Assembly: GCA_045538735.1 (NCBI GenBank)
Contig: JAZSRY010000063.1
Location: 1 to 64,000, forward strand
Direction: 5' to 3'
Origin: SIG459 sp045538735
GTDB lineage: Bacteria > Bacillota > Clostridia > Oscillospirales > Oscillospiraceae
Length of the DNA stretch: 64,000 nt
Shown here: in pieces, positions 1 to 8,151 of the stretch
How the letters are laid out: the number at the start of each line of letters is the position of its first letter
How positions within the stretch are numbered: the stretch's first letter is position 1
Notes under the pieces: generated by a model
The model's database searches: none
The model's input: only the letters and a program-made list of their open reading frames with translations
Told to the model about the DNA's origin: nothing
Program-made: the position numbers and the translations under genes

Positions 1-31
1 TCCAAGAGAGCATATCCTTTTCTTCTCTTTG

Positions 32-139
32 TTATTCAGCGTCCTCAGCCTTAACGTCGGTAGCGACAGCAGCTTCAGCAACAACATCGGCAGCCTTTCT
101 CATCTTGAGGTCGCGGGCGATGATCTCGGTGGAGATAGC
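32..139 (-). other. Detached C-terminal coding tail of trigger factor
   Basis: Directly after the trigger factor stop codon (TAG, 140-142) the same frame stays open for 35 codons and ends in TAA at 32-34. The encoded tail contains a stretch reading IIARDLKMRKAADVV, which looks like the last helix of trigger factors. Adding it gives a total of 432 codons, the usual family length of about 430. I infer that the TAG replaced one sense codon, most simply AAG (Lys), and that this stretch belongs to the tig gene. It may be untranslated, reached by readthrough, or the TAG may be a sequence error. Confidence 0.75.
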
Positions 140-1330
140 CTACTTCAGCTCTTCAACATCCATGCTGTATGCTTCTGCAGCGGTGGTGTATTCCTTCTCG
201 ATATCCTCTTCGGAAATCTCGATACCCTCAGCGGCGGCGCATGCCTCAAGGAAAATCTGGGTGCGGACTTCGTTGGCAGCGGAAGGACGGATCATGGAGC
301 GGAAGGTCATCTCATCCATGCCCATCATGCCAAGGTACTGGCCGAACTCAAAGCCCTGCATTGCGCAGTTGCGGGCATAGTCTTCGCATACTCTGTCAAC
401 CTGCTCGTCAACCATAGCATCGGGAACTTCAACTTCCATGTTGTCAACAGCCTTCTGGAGAGCAGCTGCCTTGAAATCCTTCTCGGCGCCTTCGCTCTTG
501 CGGCTTTCGATTTCAGCCTTCAGAGAAGCCTTGTACTCTTCGAGAGTATCGAACTCGGAAACATCCTTTGCGAACTCGTCATCCAGTTCGGGGAGAACGT
601 TTTCCTTAACCTCGTTGCACTTTACGTGGAAGACAACAGCTGCGCCTGCCAGCTCAGCGGTATAGTCCTCGGGGAAGGTGATGTCGATATCCTTCTCCTC
701 GCCGGCCTTCATGCCAACAACCTGCTCCTCAAAGCCGGGAACAAAGCTGCCGGAGCCGAGGGTGAGGTCAAAGCCTTCGCCCTTGCCGCCTTCAAAAGCA
801 ACGCCATCCTTGAAGCCTTCGAAGTCGATGTTGGCGGTGTCGCCTTCAGCTGCTTCGCGCTCAACGGTAACGATGCGTGCGCCCTTCTTCTGCTCCTTTG
901 CCAGCTCAGCAGCGATCTCTTCCTCAGAGACCTCTACGGGAGCCTTGTAAGCCTCAACGCCCTTGTACTCGCCGAGCTTAACTTCGGGATAGAGAGCGAT
1001 TTCGAAATCGATGGTGAGGGTCTTGGTCTCGTCAACATTGTAGTTAACGATTGCGGGATGACCGACGGTGCGGGCATCGGACTCGGCAATGCCGGCCTCG
1101 AAAGCAGCGGGAGCCAGTTCTTCGATAGCATCCTCATAGAAAACATCGGTGCCGTACATGCCTTCAATGACCATACGGGGTGCCTTGCCCTTGCGGAAGC
1201 CGGGAACATAGATGCTCTTCTTTGCCTTCAGGTATGCGCCGTTGACAGCCTTCTCAAAAGCTGCTGCGTCGATTTCTACCTGGAAACCAAGCTTGCCGTT
1301 TTCTTTCTTTTCAAGGTTTTTAACAACCAT
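140..1330 (-). CDS. tig: Trigger factor, ribosome-bound chaperone, ended early by amber codon
   Basis: This is the ribosome-associated folding chaperone that holds nascent chains at the exit tunnel. The N-terminal domain carries the ribosome-docking signature GFRKGKAP at residues 44-51. An FKBP-type prolyl isomerase domain follows at about 150-235, then the helical C-terminal domain. The start ATG at 1330 sits behind a strong AGGAGG site. The open frame is 396 aa, about 35 short of the family norm, because of a TAG at 140-142; coding continues in frame beyond it (see 32-139). A promoter lies at 1403-1431. In related genomes clpP and clpX often follow, which would be off the left edge. Identity is certain; whether the product is truncated in the cell is open. 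Confidence 0.95.
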   Translation of the reverse strand: MVVKNLEKKENGKLGFQVEIDAAAFEKAVNGAYLKAKKSIYVPGFRKGKAPRMVIEGMYGTDVFYEDAIEELAPAAFEAGIAESDARTVGHPAIVNYNVDETKTLTIDFEIALYPEVKLGEYKGVEAYKAPVEVSEEEIAAELAKEQKKGARIVTVEREAAEGDTANIDFEGFKDGVAFEGGKGEGFDLTLGSGSFVPGFEEQVVGMKAGEEKDIDITFPEDYTAELAGAAVVFHVKCNEVKENVLPELDDEFAKDVSEFDTLEEYKASLKAEIESRKSEGAEKDFKAAALQKAVDNMEVEVPDAMVDEQVDRVCEDYARNCAMQGFEFGQYLGMMGMDEMTFRSMIRPSAANEVRTQIFLEACAAAEGIEISEEDIEKEYTTAAEAYSMDVEELK

Positions 1331-1402
1331 GGGGATTTCCTCCTATACATTTATCAGAAAGTTTTTTATTTTTTACTGTTTCTTTCCATAAGATAGCAAT
1401 TT

Positions 1403-1431
1403 AGTATAACAGATTGCACAGAAAAAAGCAA
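1403..1431 (-). promoter_or_regulatory. Promoter of tig
   Basis: On the minus strand the -35 box TTGCTT (1426-1431) and the -10 box TATACT (1403-1408) are 17 bp apart. A TG one base upstream of the -10 makes it an extended -10. It lies about 75 bp upstream of the tig start. Confidence 0.7.
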
Positions 1432-1438
1432 TCAATTT

Positions 1439-2125
1439 TTACACTATTTTCAAAGGAATAAACTGAAGATGGTCGGATGAAATAAGGCGCAGTCTCACTC
1501 CGTGGCTCTCGCCCTCAAAGGCGGCGGCTCTGCCTGCGCTGTGGAGATGTCCATAGTAACATTTCTTCACTCCGTAGCGCTCCATGAGTTCAAGCATAGG
1601 CGTGCATTCGTAGCCATACATCTTGGGCGGATAATGGAGGAAGACTATTTTCTCCTTCTCCCCTGCCGCTTTGAGGCTGGCTTCAAGACGAAGAAGCTCT
1701 CTGTCCGTCATCTTTTTATCGTGCTCGCGGCTCACATTGCCTTCAGCAGCCCAGCCCCGTGTGCCGCATATGGCGATGTCCTCATAAAAGAAGCAGTTAT
1801 TATTGAGGATTTCAATGGAGTCGATGCCCTTTTCCTCAAAAAACTTCATAGCCTTGCTGGCCGTTGACCACCAATAATCGTGGTTGCCCTTGAGGATGAT
1901 TTTTCTGCCGGGAATGGAGTGGATAAAGCGAAAATCCTCCTCCGCCTCCTGCAGAGTCATTCCCCATGTAAGGTCGCCGCAGATAACGGTGGTGTCTCCC
2001 TCTTTGATAAGGGAAAGACCTTCCTTGAGCTTGTTTATATAATTTTCCCATCTGCCTCCGAAAACGTCCATAGGCTTATCGCAGCCCAAAGAAAGATGGA
2101 GGTCGCCGATAACGAATAATGACAT
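1439..2125 (-). CDS. Calcineurin-like metallophosphoesterase
   Basis: A 228 aa cytoplasmic phosphoesterase of the calcineurin-like superfamily, which uses a two-metal centre to cleave phosphoesters. The metal-binding blocks are in order: GDLH at 7-10, GD at 50-51, GNHD at 80-83 and GHLH at 192-195. There is no signal peptide or membrane segment. The start ATG follows a CCGGAG ribosome site. It is transcribed on its own between tig and the divergent DUF1540 gene. The substrate cannot be read from the sequence; relatives include small stand-alone phosphohydrolases of unknown target. Confidence 0.85.
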   Translation of the reverse strand: MSLFVIGDLHLSLGCDKPMDVFGGRWENYINKLKEGLSLIKEGDTTVICGDLTWGMTLQEAEEDFRFIHSIPGRKIILKGNHDYWWSTASKAMKFFEEKGIDSIEILNNNCFFYEDIAICGTRGWAAEGNVSREHDKKMTDRELLRLEASLKAAGEKEKIVFLHYPPKMYGYECTPMLELMERYGVKKCYYGHLHSAGRAAAFEGESHGVRLRLISSDHLQFIPLKIV

Positions 2126-2213
2126 ATATTACTCCGGGAATAATTGATTTATTTCGGTACAAAATATATTTCGCCGGGTATCACGGCAAAATATAATCAG
2201 GGAGAGCGGAAGC

Positions 2214-2396
2214 ATGAAGGATAATCACAGCCATTGCGGTAAGCTCGGCGGCGTTGGCTGCAGCGTTTATAACTGCGTCTACAACGATGTTGAGTGCAAA
2301 GCCTGCACCGCTGACCACATCAAAGTGGAAACCAAGTCCGGTGACTGCAAGGCAGAAGCTGCCTGCGGCACCTACACCCCCAGAACCCAGTTCTGA
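2214..2396 (+). CDS. DUF1540 cysteine-rich mini-protein
   Basis: A 60 aa protein with seven cysteines in the DUF1540 pattern (CSVYNCVYN, then ECKACTADHIKVE). DUF1540 proteins are common in spore-forming and other Clostridia and are thought to bind metal through the cysteines, but no function is established. The start has a GGGAGAGCGG ribosome site. The gene is monocistronic, divergent from the phosphoesterase gene, and ends at a hairpin at 2406-2430. A TATAAT-like box lies just upstream, near 2192. Confidence 0.8.
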   Translation: MKDNHSHCGKLGGVGCSVYNCVYNDVECKACTADHIKVETKSGDCKAEAACGTYTPRTQF

Positions 2397-2405
2397 GGGA
2401 CTTGG

Positions 2406-2430
2406 GAGGACGGATTATATTTCCGTCCTC
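2406..2430 (+). terminator. Hairpin between DUF1540 gene and thrC
   Basis: A 9 bp stem (GAGGACGGA / TCCGTCCTC) with a 7 nt loop sits just after the DUF1540 stop and 16 bp before the thrC stop on the other strand. The T-run is weak on both sides, so termination in either direction is inferred from position rather than from a clear U-tract. Confidence 0.5.
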
Positions 2431-2445
2431 TTACATATCATTTAT

Positions 2446-3906
2446 TCATTTAAGAAATGCTCCAACGACCTCGATCATCTTTTCCTTTTCGGTGAAGGCG
2501 TCGAAGCGAACTTCCCTCTTATCAAGTCCGGAAAGAGGTGCGGGAATTTTTGTACCGCTTGCTTCGGAAAGGGCAAGGAGAGCATTCTCCCCTGCTTCCG
2601 CTCCGAGAGCATCCAAAACATCCACAGCGAACTTATAGGGGCTTGCAGTGGACACTATAACGGCGGGAGTATTTTCCCTGCGCTGCTCGCAAAGCACCTT
2701 GTAGGCAACGGCGGTATGGGTATCCATAAGATAAGCCTTTTCCTCGAAAAGCTGACGGATGGCAGCCTTCGTTGCCTCATCATCGCAGCAGCCGCAGCCG
2801 AAATCAGTCTTGACGGCGTTGAGAACAGCCTCGTCCACCCGGTAGCAGCCCTTTTCACCAAGCTCGGCCATATATTCCCTCACCTTTTCACTGCCTGCGA
2901 GGGCATAGAGAAGTCTTTCCAGATTGCTGGAAACAAGAATATCCATAGAGGGAGAAATTGTGGTATGGAAGGGGCGGTTTTTGTCATAAACACCCTTTTC
3001 TATAAACTCGGTGAGAACATTGTTCTCGTTGCTGGCGCAGATAAGTCTGCCCACGGGAAGTCCCATCTGCTTTGCATACCAACCTGCAAGGATATTGCCG
3101 AAGTTGCCTGTGGGCACGCAGTAATCCAGCTTCTCGCCAAGAGCGAGTTTTCCGCTTTTCACAAAGTCGCAGTAGGCAGAGAAATAGTAAACAATCTGGG
3201 GCAGAAGTCTTCCCCAGTTTATGGAGTTTGCGGAGGAGAGGAAGAAGCCTCTTTCAGCAAGCTCTGCGGCAAAATCACCGTTGCCGAATATCTTCTTAAC
3301 TCCGGTCTGGGCGTCATCAAAGTTGCCCACCACGGCGCATACGCCAACATTATCACCGCTCTGGGTTACCATCTGCAACCGCTGAATATCGGAAACGCCG
3401 TCCTTGGGATAGAAGACGAAAATTTTGGTGCCTTCAACATCCGCAAAGCCCTCAAGGGCTGCCTTGCCGGTATCGCCGGAAGTGGCAACAAGTATGCAGA
3501 CTGTTTTGTCCTCACCGGTTTTCTTCAAAGAAGCGGTGAGAAGATGGGGCAGCATCTGCAGCGCCATGTCCTTGAAAGCGCAGGTGGGGCCATGCCAAAG
3601 TTCCAGAAAGGCGGTGGTCTCATCAATGAAGCTGAGAGGCGCGACAGCTTCGCAGTCGAAGTTATCTCCGTAGGCAGCGGCAGTGAATTTTTCAATTTCC
3701 TCGGCGCTGAAATCCTCAAGGAAAAGGCTCATTATGCTCTTCGCTCTTGCTCTGTAATCGGCATTTATAAGGGCATTTATCTCCTCAAGAGTGACTTTGG
3801 GAAGAGTCTCTGGAACAAAAAGTCCTCCGTCGGCGGCAAGACCTTTGGCTATTGCCTGAGCAGCGGAAATTTTAAGGCTCTCATCTCTTGTGCTGTAATA
3901 CTTCAT
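2446..3906 (-). CDS. thrC: Threonine synthase
   Basis: This PLP enzyme converts O-phosphohomoserine to threonine, the last step of threonine synthesis. The PLP lysine is K112 in the motif GPTCAFKDMAL, and the N-terminus (MKYYSTRDE) is typical of the short threonine synthase class. At 486 aa it has the usual length. The start is preceded by GAGGTGAGGAT. The gene is the last of the lepB-rbgA-rnhB-yraN-thrC run, 9 bp behind yraN. No T-box or threonine attenuator is visible directly in front of it, so it probably relies on the operon promoter. Confidence 0.95.
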   Translation of the reverse strand: MKYYSTRDESLKISAAQAIAKGLAADGGLFVPETLPKVTLEEINALINADYRARAKSIMSLFLEDFSAEEIEKFTAAAYGDNFDCEAVAPLSFIDETTAFLELWHGPTCAFKDMALQMLPHLLTASLKKTGEDKTVCILVATSGDTGKAALEGFADVEGTKIFVFYPKDGVSDIQRLQMVTQSGDNVGVCAVVGNFDDAQTGVKKIFGNGDFAAELAERGFFLSSANSINWGRLLPQIVYYFSAYCDFVKSGKLALGEKLDYCVPTGNFGNILAGWYAKQMGLPVGRLICASNENNVLTEFIEKGVYDKNRPFHTTISPSMDILVSSNLERLLYALAGSEKVREYMAELGEKGCYRVDEAVLNAVKTDFGCGCCDDEATKAAIRQLFEEKAYLMDTHTAVAYKVLCEQRRENTPAVIVSTASPYKFAVDVLDALGAEAGENALLALSEASGTKIPAPLSGLDKREVRFDAFTEKEKMIEVVGAFLK

Positions 3907-3915
3907 ATCCTCACC

Positions 3916-4272
3916 TCAAAACGCGTTTTCTATGTGGTTGATCTGAATTTCTCCCGCCTTGCCGTCGGGGGCATAGACCTCGATTACATCAAATCGAGGC
4001 TGCTTCTCCGTGGGATTCTGGCTGAGCCAGAGCTGGGCCGCTGTCATAATGCGTTGCTGCTTTGCGGGTGTTACAAACTCCCTAGCCTGAGCGAAGGCTG
4101 CATTTTTTCTCAGCTTGACCTCCGCAAAAACCACGAAAAGCTTATCTTCGGCAATAACATCTATCTCGCCGAAGCGGCAGGAATAATTCATTCCGATTAT
4201 TTTATATTTCTTTTTTTTGAGATATTTTGCGGCCTGTTCCTCTCCGAAACGGCCAAGAAGCTTTTTATCCAT
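3916..4272 (-). CDS. YraN/UPF0102 family nuclease-fold protein
   Basis: A 118 aa protein of the UPF0102 (YraN) family, which has a restriction-endonuclease-like fold. The family core is visible: GRFGEEQAAKYL near the N-terminus, then FGEIDVIAED and VFAEVKLR, which carry the D/E-x-K type catalytic positions. Its cellular job is not well defined; conserved linkage with rnhB suggests nucleic acid processing. The start lies 1 bp after the rnhB stop, so it is probably translationally coupled. Confidence 0.9.
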   Translation of the reverse strand: MDKKLLGRFGEEQAAKYLKKKKYKIIGMNYSCRFGEIDVIAEDKLFVVFAEVKLRKNAAFAQAREFVTPAKQQRIMTAAQLWLSQNPTEKQPRFDVIEVYAPDGKAGEIQINHIENAF

Positions 4273-4273
4273 A

Positions 4274-4882
4274 TCAGTGCATCTTCTTCAGAAAAGAGGG
4301 TCTGTGGATTGGGCTCATTCCATGCTCGCGTATGGCGGCATAGTGGGCTTTTGTGCCGTAGCCCTTGTGCTTATCAAAGGAATATTCGGGATATTTCTCC
4401 GCCATTTCAAGCATATAGCGGTCACGGGTAACCTTGGCAAGAATACTTGCCGCGGCAATGGAGGCACATTTTGCGTCACCGTGTATAACGGTGCGGCTTT
4501 CGCACTCGATGCCCGTATTGCGGTTTCCGTCTATCAGCGCCAGCGCCGGGGATGTATCCAGCTTTGCAATGGCTCTGTTCATAGCAAGATAGGTGGCACC
4601 AAGTATGTTGAACTCTTCAATTTCCTCGACGCTTGCGAAGGCGATGCCATAGCTCAGCGCGGAGGCGATTATCTTATCATAAAGCTCGTCGCGCTTTTTC
4701 TCGCTGAGTTTTTTGGAATCGTTGAGGCCTTCTATTTCAAGACCGCGGGGCAGTATCACGGCGGCGGCGCAGACGGGACCCGCAAGAGGTCCTCTTCCCG
4801 CCTCGTCAACTCCGCAGATGGGATAAATACCGCTGTCGAGAAGCTCGCTTTCAAGTTCCCACAAATCAATTTTGTCGGACAT
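4274..4882 (-). CDS. rnhB: Ribonuclease HII
   Basis: A 202 aa RNase HII, which nicks the RNA strand of RNA-DNA hybrids and removes ribonucleotides misincorporated into DNA. The signature GVDEAGRG at 24-31 supplies the acidic metal ligands D26 and E27; ALIDGNRN and SIAAASILAKVTRD are further family blocks. The start ATG follows CCGGAGGTG. It lies 3 bp after rbgA in the conserved lepB-rbgA-rnhB-yraN order. Confidence 0.96.
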   Translation of the reverse strand: MSDKIDLWELESELLDSGIYPICGVDEAGRGPLAGPVCAAAVILPRGLEIEGLNDSKKLSEKKRDELYDKIIASALSYGIAFASVEEIEEFNILGATYLAMNRAIAKLDTSPALALIDGNRNTGIECESRTVIHGDAKCASIAAASILAKVTRDRYMLEMAEKYPEYSFDKHKGYGTKAHYAAIREHGMSPIHRPSFLKKMH

Positions 4883-4885
4883 ATT

Positions 4886-5764
4886 TTACACCTCCGGAGG
4901 TGCTTCAAGGCTGATGCGTCCCAGCTTTCCATCGTGATACTCGCTGAGGAGAACATTGGCCATACGCTCAATATCGTATTCTCCCTTGCTTATAAGGAAG
5001 CCGCGCTTCTTTGCGGCGTCTTCCAGAAGCTCAAAACCGTTTTTATCAGAGTCGGGAGTGAACTTATAGCGCTGCTCGATAGCCTCCGGCTTAAGGGCGC
5101 GAAGGCGGAGCATAAAGTTGGCGGCGAGAGTCTCCTTATCAAGAACATCCGCTTTTATCGCATTGGTGAGAGCGAGGGCTTCGCCCACCTCCTGAGAATC
5201 GAACTTGGGCCAGAGAATGCCGGGGGTATCAAGAAGGTCAAGTCCGTTGCCGATGTTTATCCACTGCTTGCCTCTGGTAACACCGGGCTTATCCCCTGCA
5301 ATGGCGGCCTTGCGTCCCGCCACCTTGTTGATAAATGTGCTTTTACCCACATTGGGTATTCCCAAAATCATTATGCGGAGAGGTCTTGTTCCCTGCCCCT
5401 TTGCCTCGTAGGCGGCAATCTTCTCCTTGAGAACGCTGCGGACGGCGGAGCTGAAGTTATTCACGCCCTTGCCGCTTTTTGCATCGGTCTCCAGAACATA
5501 AAATCCCTTTTTCTGGAAGTATGCTCTCCATTTGGCGGTTATGACAGGGTCAGCAAGGTCAATGCGGTTAAGGATAATAAGCCTGGGCTTATCCCCTGCC
5601 AGACGGTCTATATCCGGGTTGCGGCTGGAAAAAGGGATTCTGGCATCCAGCAGCTCACAAACCGCATCCACCATTTTCATATTTTCTTCTATCATTCTCT
5701 GGGCCTTGGTCATATGACCGGGGAACCATTGAATAACCATTTTTTCGTATGCGTTATCGGGCAT
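4886..5764 (-). CDS. rbgA: Ribosome biogenesis GTPase RbgA (YlqF)
   Basis: A 292 aa circularly permuted GTPase needed for late 50S subunit assembly. The permuted order of motifs is clear: the base-recognition box NRID at 66-69 comes before the P-loop GIPNVGKST at 135-143, followed by DTPG at 179-182. The N-terminal WFPGHMTKA block is diagnostic for this family. The start at 5764 has AGGTGA 8 nt upstream. It lies 20 bp after lepB. Confidence 0.95.
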   Translation of the reverse strand: MPDNAYEKMVIQWFPGHMTKAQRMIEENMKMVDAVCELLDARIPFSSRNPDIDRLAGDKPRLIILNRIDLADPVITAKWRAYFQKKGFYVLETDAKSGKGVNNFSSAVRSVLKEKIAAYEAKGQGTRPLRIMILGIPNVGKSTFINKVAGRKAAIAGDKPGVTRGKQWINIGNGLDLLDTPGILWPKFDSQEVGEALALTNAIKADVLDKETLAANFMLRLRALKPEAIEQRYKFTPDSDKNGFELLEDAAKKRGFLISKGEYDIERMANVLLSEYHDGKLGRISLEAPPEV

Positions 5765-5784
5765 AGCTTAAATCACCTTTTCTG

Positions 5785-6378
5785 TCAGGATACAAAACCG
5801 ATTTTTTCAAGAGGGGAAATTCTGAATATAACCTTACCGAGAATGTTTCTGGTGTCCACGCAGCCTATGCTTTCGGTGCGGCTGTCCGTGGAACCGTTGC
5901 GGTTATCACCCATGACGAAAACGCAGCCTTCGGGCACAACAATCTCATAATCGAAATCCTGGGGGTCCAGATATTTATAGTTGCCGTACTCCTTGGTGTA
6001 AGGCTCATCAAGAGCTTTTCCGTCTACCATTACAACGCACTTCTTAAAGTCGATATCAACGGTCTGGCCTTCCGTTGCAATAATGCGCTTTACAATGGGC
6101 TCTTCTCTGAAGCTGGGCTGACGGAGAACTACAATGTCTCCGTTATCGGGGGTATAGAAAAGCTTGCTGATTATAAGGCGGTCACCGTCCTGAAGGGTGT
6201 TTTCCATGCTTCCGCCAACAACACCTACGGTGCGGCCAACAAAGAGGAATACAATAATGCAGACGATGAGGGCAAAGACTATGCACTGAATCCAGTCGAA
6301 AAGCTCACCGGCTTTTGTTGTCTCCTCGGCAGGAGCAATTTCTGCCTTCTTATTATTTTTCATACGCTTAATATCCAT
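5785..6378 (-). CDS. lepB: Signal peptidase I
   Basis: A 197 aa type I signal peptidase that removes signal peptides from exported preproteins. One membrane anchor spans about residues 28-48. The catalytic serine is S57 in GGSMENTL and the general-base lysine is K97 in IVKRII; the GDNRNGSTDSR box lies near 157-167. The start ATG follows CGGAGGCAAATT. In many Bacillota lepB follows rplS directly; here 2.3 kb of unrelated genes lie between, and lepB has its own promoter at 6414-6443. Confidence 0.95.
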   Translation of the reverse strand: MDIKRMKNNKKAEIAPAEETTKAGELFDWIQCIVFALIVCIIVFLFVGRTVGVVGGSMENTLQDGDRLIISKLFYTPDNGDIVVLRQPSFREEPIVKRIIATEGQTVDIDFKKCVVMVDGKALDEPYTKEYGNYKYLDPQDFDYEIVVPEGCVFVMGDNRNGSTDSRTESIGCVDTRNILGKVIFRISPLEKIGFVS

Positions 6379-6413
6379 AATTTGCCTCCGTTGAGGAAAT
6401 ATTTAATCAGTGT

Positions 6414-6443
6414 ATTATACACCCAAATATGTCACTCATGCAA
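6414..6443 (-). promoter_or_regulatory. Promoter of lepB operon
   Basis: The minus strand shows TTGCAT (6438-6443) and TATAAT (6414-6419) with an 18 bp spacer, about 35 bp before the lepB start. It would serve lepB-rbgA-rnhB-yraN-thrC. Confidence 0.75.
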
Positions 6444-6470
6444 GGGGCAGTTTGCATAGGGCAAAAACAT

Positions 6471-6509
6471 AACATGCTCCGCAGCACATAAAGCTCTGCG
6501 GAGCATGTT
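6471..6509 (-). terminator. Terminator after the 301 aa lipoprotein gene
   Basis: A 14 bp perfect stem (AACATGCTCCGCAG and its complement) with an 11 nt loop lies 3 bp past the lipoprotein stop. On the minus strand it is followed by ATGTTTTTG. It also separates this gene from the lepB promoter. Confidence 0.8.
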
Positions 6510-6512
6510 CTT

Positions 6513-7418
6513 TTAATCTATAACCATAAATGCGTTGTGACTTAGTTCTCCATTTATCCATACGGCATCTTCATCGTTTATTACATCACCCATCTGCACC
6601 TCAAGGAACAGATGCCACTGAGCCATATCGTCTGTTACCACTTCCGGAGCGACTGATTTCACTGTTATGTTCCACCCCAGTTGAGCACCGTTTTCATCGC
6701 GGCGGGCGCGCACATCTGTGATTTCGTGACGAATGGATCCGCTCCCTTCTTCAAGAACGATAAGTACGAGATTATTCCCGTCAAAATAGCTCTCATCATA
6801 TTTGTCGCAAGCATCAAGAAAGCCTATGGTCGAATCTGAATAAACGCTGTCTCTACGTTCCAAATCAAAGAGAGTTTTATTGGCTTCGTAGTATGCCATC
6901 AGCTCTTCCTTTGAATCAATAACAGCGTGATAAGGATAAACCCCGTTTGCGGAATAACCATTGGTGCGGATATATTGCGCTACAAACATATATGTTTCCG
7001 GCTCCGGCTCAGCGAATTTTGGAACTGTAAAATATTCAATGCCGTAATAATCAAGAGTGTCAACGGAAATGATTCCCTCATTAAGAGCGCTTACAACATC
7101 CCTTGTGTGCCCTGTATTATCCATCACCAGAATATAATCGCTCTTGACACTGGCGAAATAATATTCGTTGAGCCCGTCTTCATAAAACAGTTCAAGCTCA
7201 CCGGCACAGTCACATTCCCCTTCCTTCGTGGTATCTACTATGTCTACCACATGGAGGGTGTATCCAGGGATTACACTGCCAATTTCAACATTTTGAGACT
7301 CAACAGTATTATCGACCGGTGCCGAAGTATCTGCAGCGCCATACTGCCGCTTGTCCGCGCAGCTCACCATATTGAGTACACAAATCAATAGCAAAACAAG
7401 TGTGAATATTTTTTTCAT
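6513..7418 (-). CDS. Lipoprotein of unknown function, 301 aa
   Basis: The N-terminus is a classic lipoprotein signal: MKK, a hydrophobic run, then LNMVSC, with C20 as the predicted lipidated cysteine. The mature protein would therefore sit on the outer face of the membrane. The rest is acidic and lacks a catalytic motif I can name. A region near 185-235 (DSKEELMAYYEANKTLFDL, then NNLVLIVLEEGSGSIRHEI) resembles segments in other clostridial lipoproteins of unknown function. It is monocistronic and lies in a three-gene insert between rplS and lepB. I do not assign a role. Confidence 0.75.
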   Translation of the reverse strand: MKKIFTLVLLLICVLNMVSCADKRQYGAADTSAPVDNTVESQNVEIGSVIPGYTLHVVDIVDTTKEGECDCAGELELFYEDGLNEYYFASVKSDYILVMDNTGHTRDVVSALNEGIISVDTLDYYGIEYFTVPKFAEPEPETYMFVAQYIRTNGYSANGVYPYHAVIDSKEELMAYYEANKTLFDLERRDSVYSDSTIGFLDACDKYDESYFDGNNLVLIVLEEGSGSIRHEITDVRARRDENGAQLGWNITVKSVAPEVVTDDMAQWHLFLEVQMGDVINDEDAVWINGELSHNAFMVID

Positions 7419-7565
7419 AAATGCACTCTCCTTTGTTATTCGGTACGTTTAATAAAATAGACGTAAATTTTCTCAATAAGTTCCATATTCAGCACACAAT
7501 TCAAACTTCGTCTTGAATTTTTGCGATAATTCTTGTTATTATTACTGCAAAGGACGGTGGAGAAA

Positions 7566-8126
7566 ATGAATGAGATAAAAATAAGAGCTGTCCGCTTATC
7601 CGATGCGGAAGCTCTTTTGAAAATATATTCCCACTATGTTGAAAACACTGCGGTCAGCTTTGAATACGAAACTCCCTCTGTTGATGAGTTCGCTTCTCGC
7701 ATTGTGTCAACCACAGAGAAGTATCCCTATATTGTTGCCGAGCGAAACGGATGCATCATCGGCTATGCCTATGCGGGATGCTTTAAGCCCAGAAAAGCCT
7801 ATGACCGCTGCGTTGAAGTGAGCATCTATCTTGATGTCAATGAGCGCGGGAAAGGCTGCGGCAGAAGGCTCTACGAGGAGCTTGAAGCGCGGCTTTCTGA
7901 AATGGGTATTTTGAATCTTTATGCCTGCATAACCCACTGCGAAGCCGAGGATGAATATCTGACTAAGCAGAGCCCACTTTTTCACAGCCATATGGGTTAC
8001 AGGAAAATAGGCCATTTCAGCAAATGCGGCTATAAATTCTCCCGCTGGTATGACATGATCTGGATGGAAAAGTTTATCGGAGAGCACGGGGATAATCCCG
8101 CAACGGTGATCATTGGCAGCAAATAA
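7566..8126 (+). CDS. GNAT acetyltransferase, phosphinothricin acetyltransferase type
   Basis: A 186 aa N-acetyltransferase. The N-terminal IYSHYVENTAVSFEYETP and the pattern around GYAYAGCFKPRKAY are typical of the phosphinothricin/methionine-sulfone acetyltransferase branch; the acetyl-CoA loop is GKGCGRRLYEEL. The ATG at 7566 was chosen because GGTGGAG lies just before it, rather than the earlier in-frame codon at 7533. The natural substrate is not known; members acetylate small amines. It is followed after 25 bp by a lipoprotein gene and probably shares its transcript. Confidence 0.85.
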   Translation: MNEIKIRAVRLSDAEALLKIYSHYVENTAVSFEYETPSVDEFASRIVSTTEKYPYIVAERNGCIIGYAYAGCFKPRKAYDRCVEVSIYLDVNERGKGCGRRLYEELEARLSEMGILNLYACITHCEAEDEYLTKQSPLFHSHMGYRKIGHFSKCGYKFSRWYDMIWMEKFIGEHGDNPATVIIGSK

Positions 8127-8151
8127 CACTTAGTACATAAGGAGGGCAAAG

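Noticed and set aside
140..142. TAG as a pyrrolysine codon or general recoding of TAG
   Set aside because: No pyl gene or suppressor tRNA is visible in the window, trigger factor is not a known pyrrolysine protein, and the lipoprotein at 33700-34215 ends normally at TAG.
2254..4431. 725-codon open frame opposite thrC and yraN
   Set aside because: Shadow frame; it runs through the DUF1540 gene and a terminator, and thrC is certain on the other strand.
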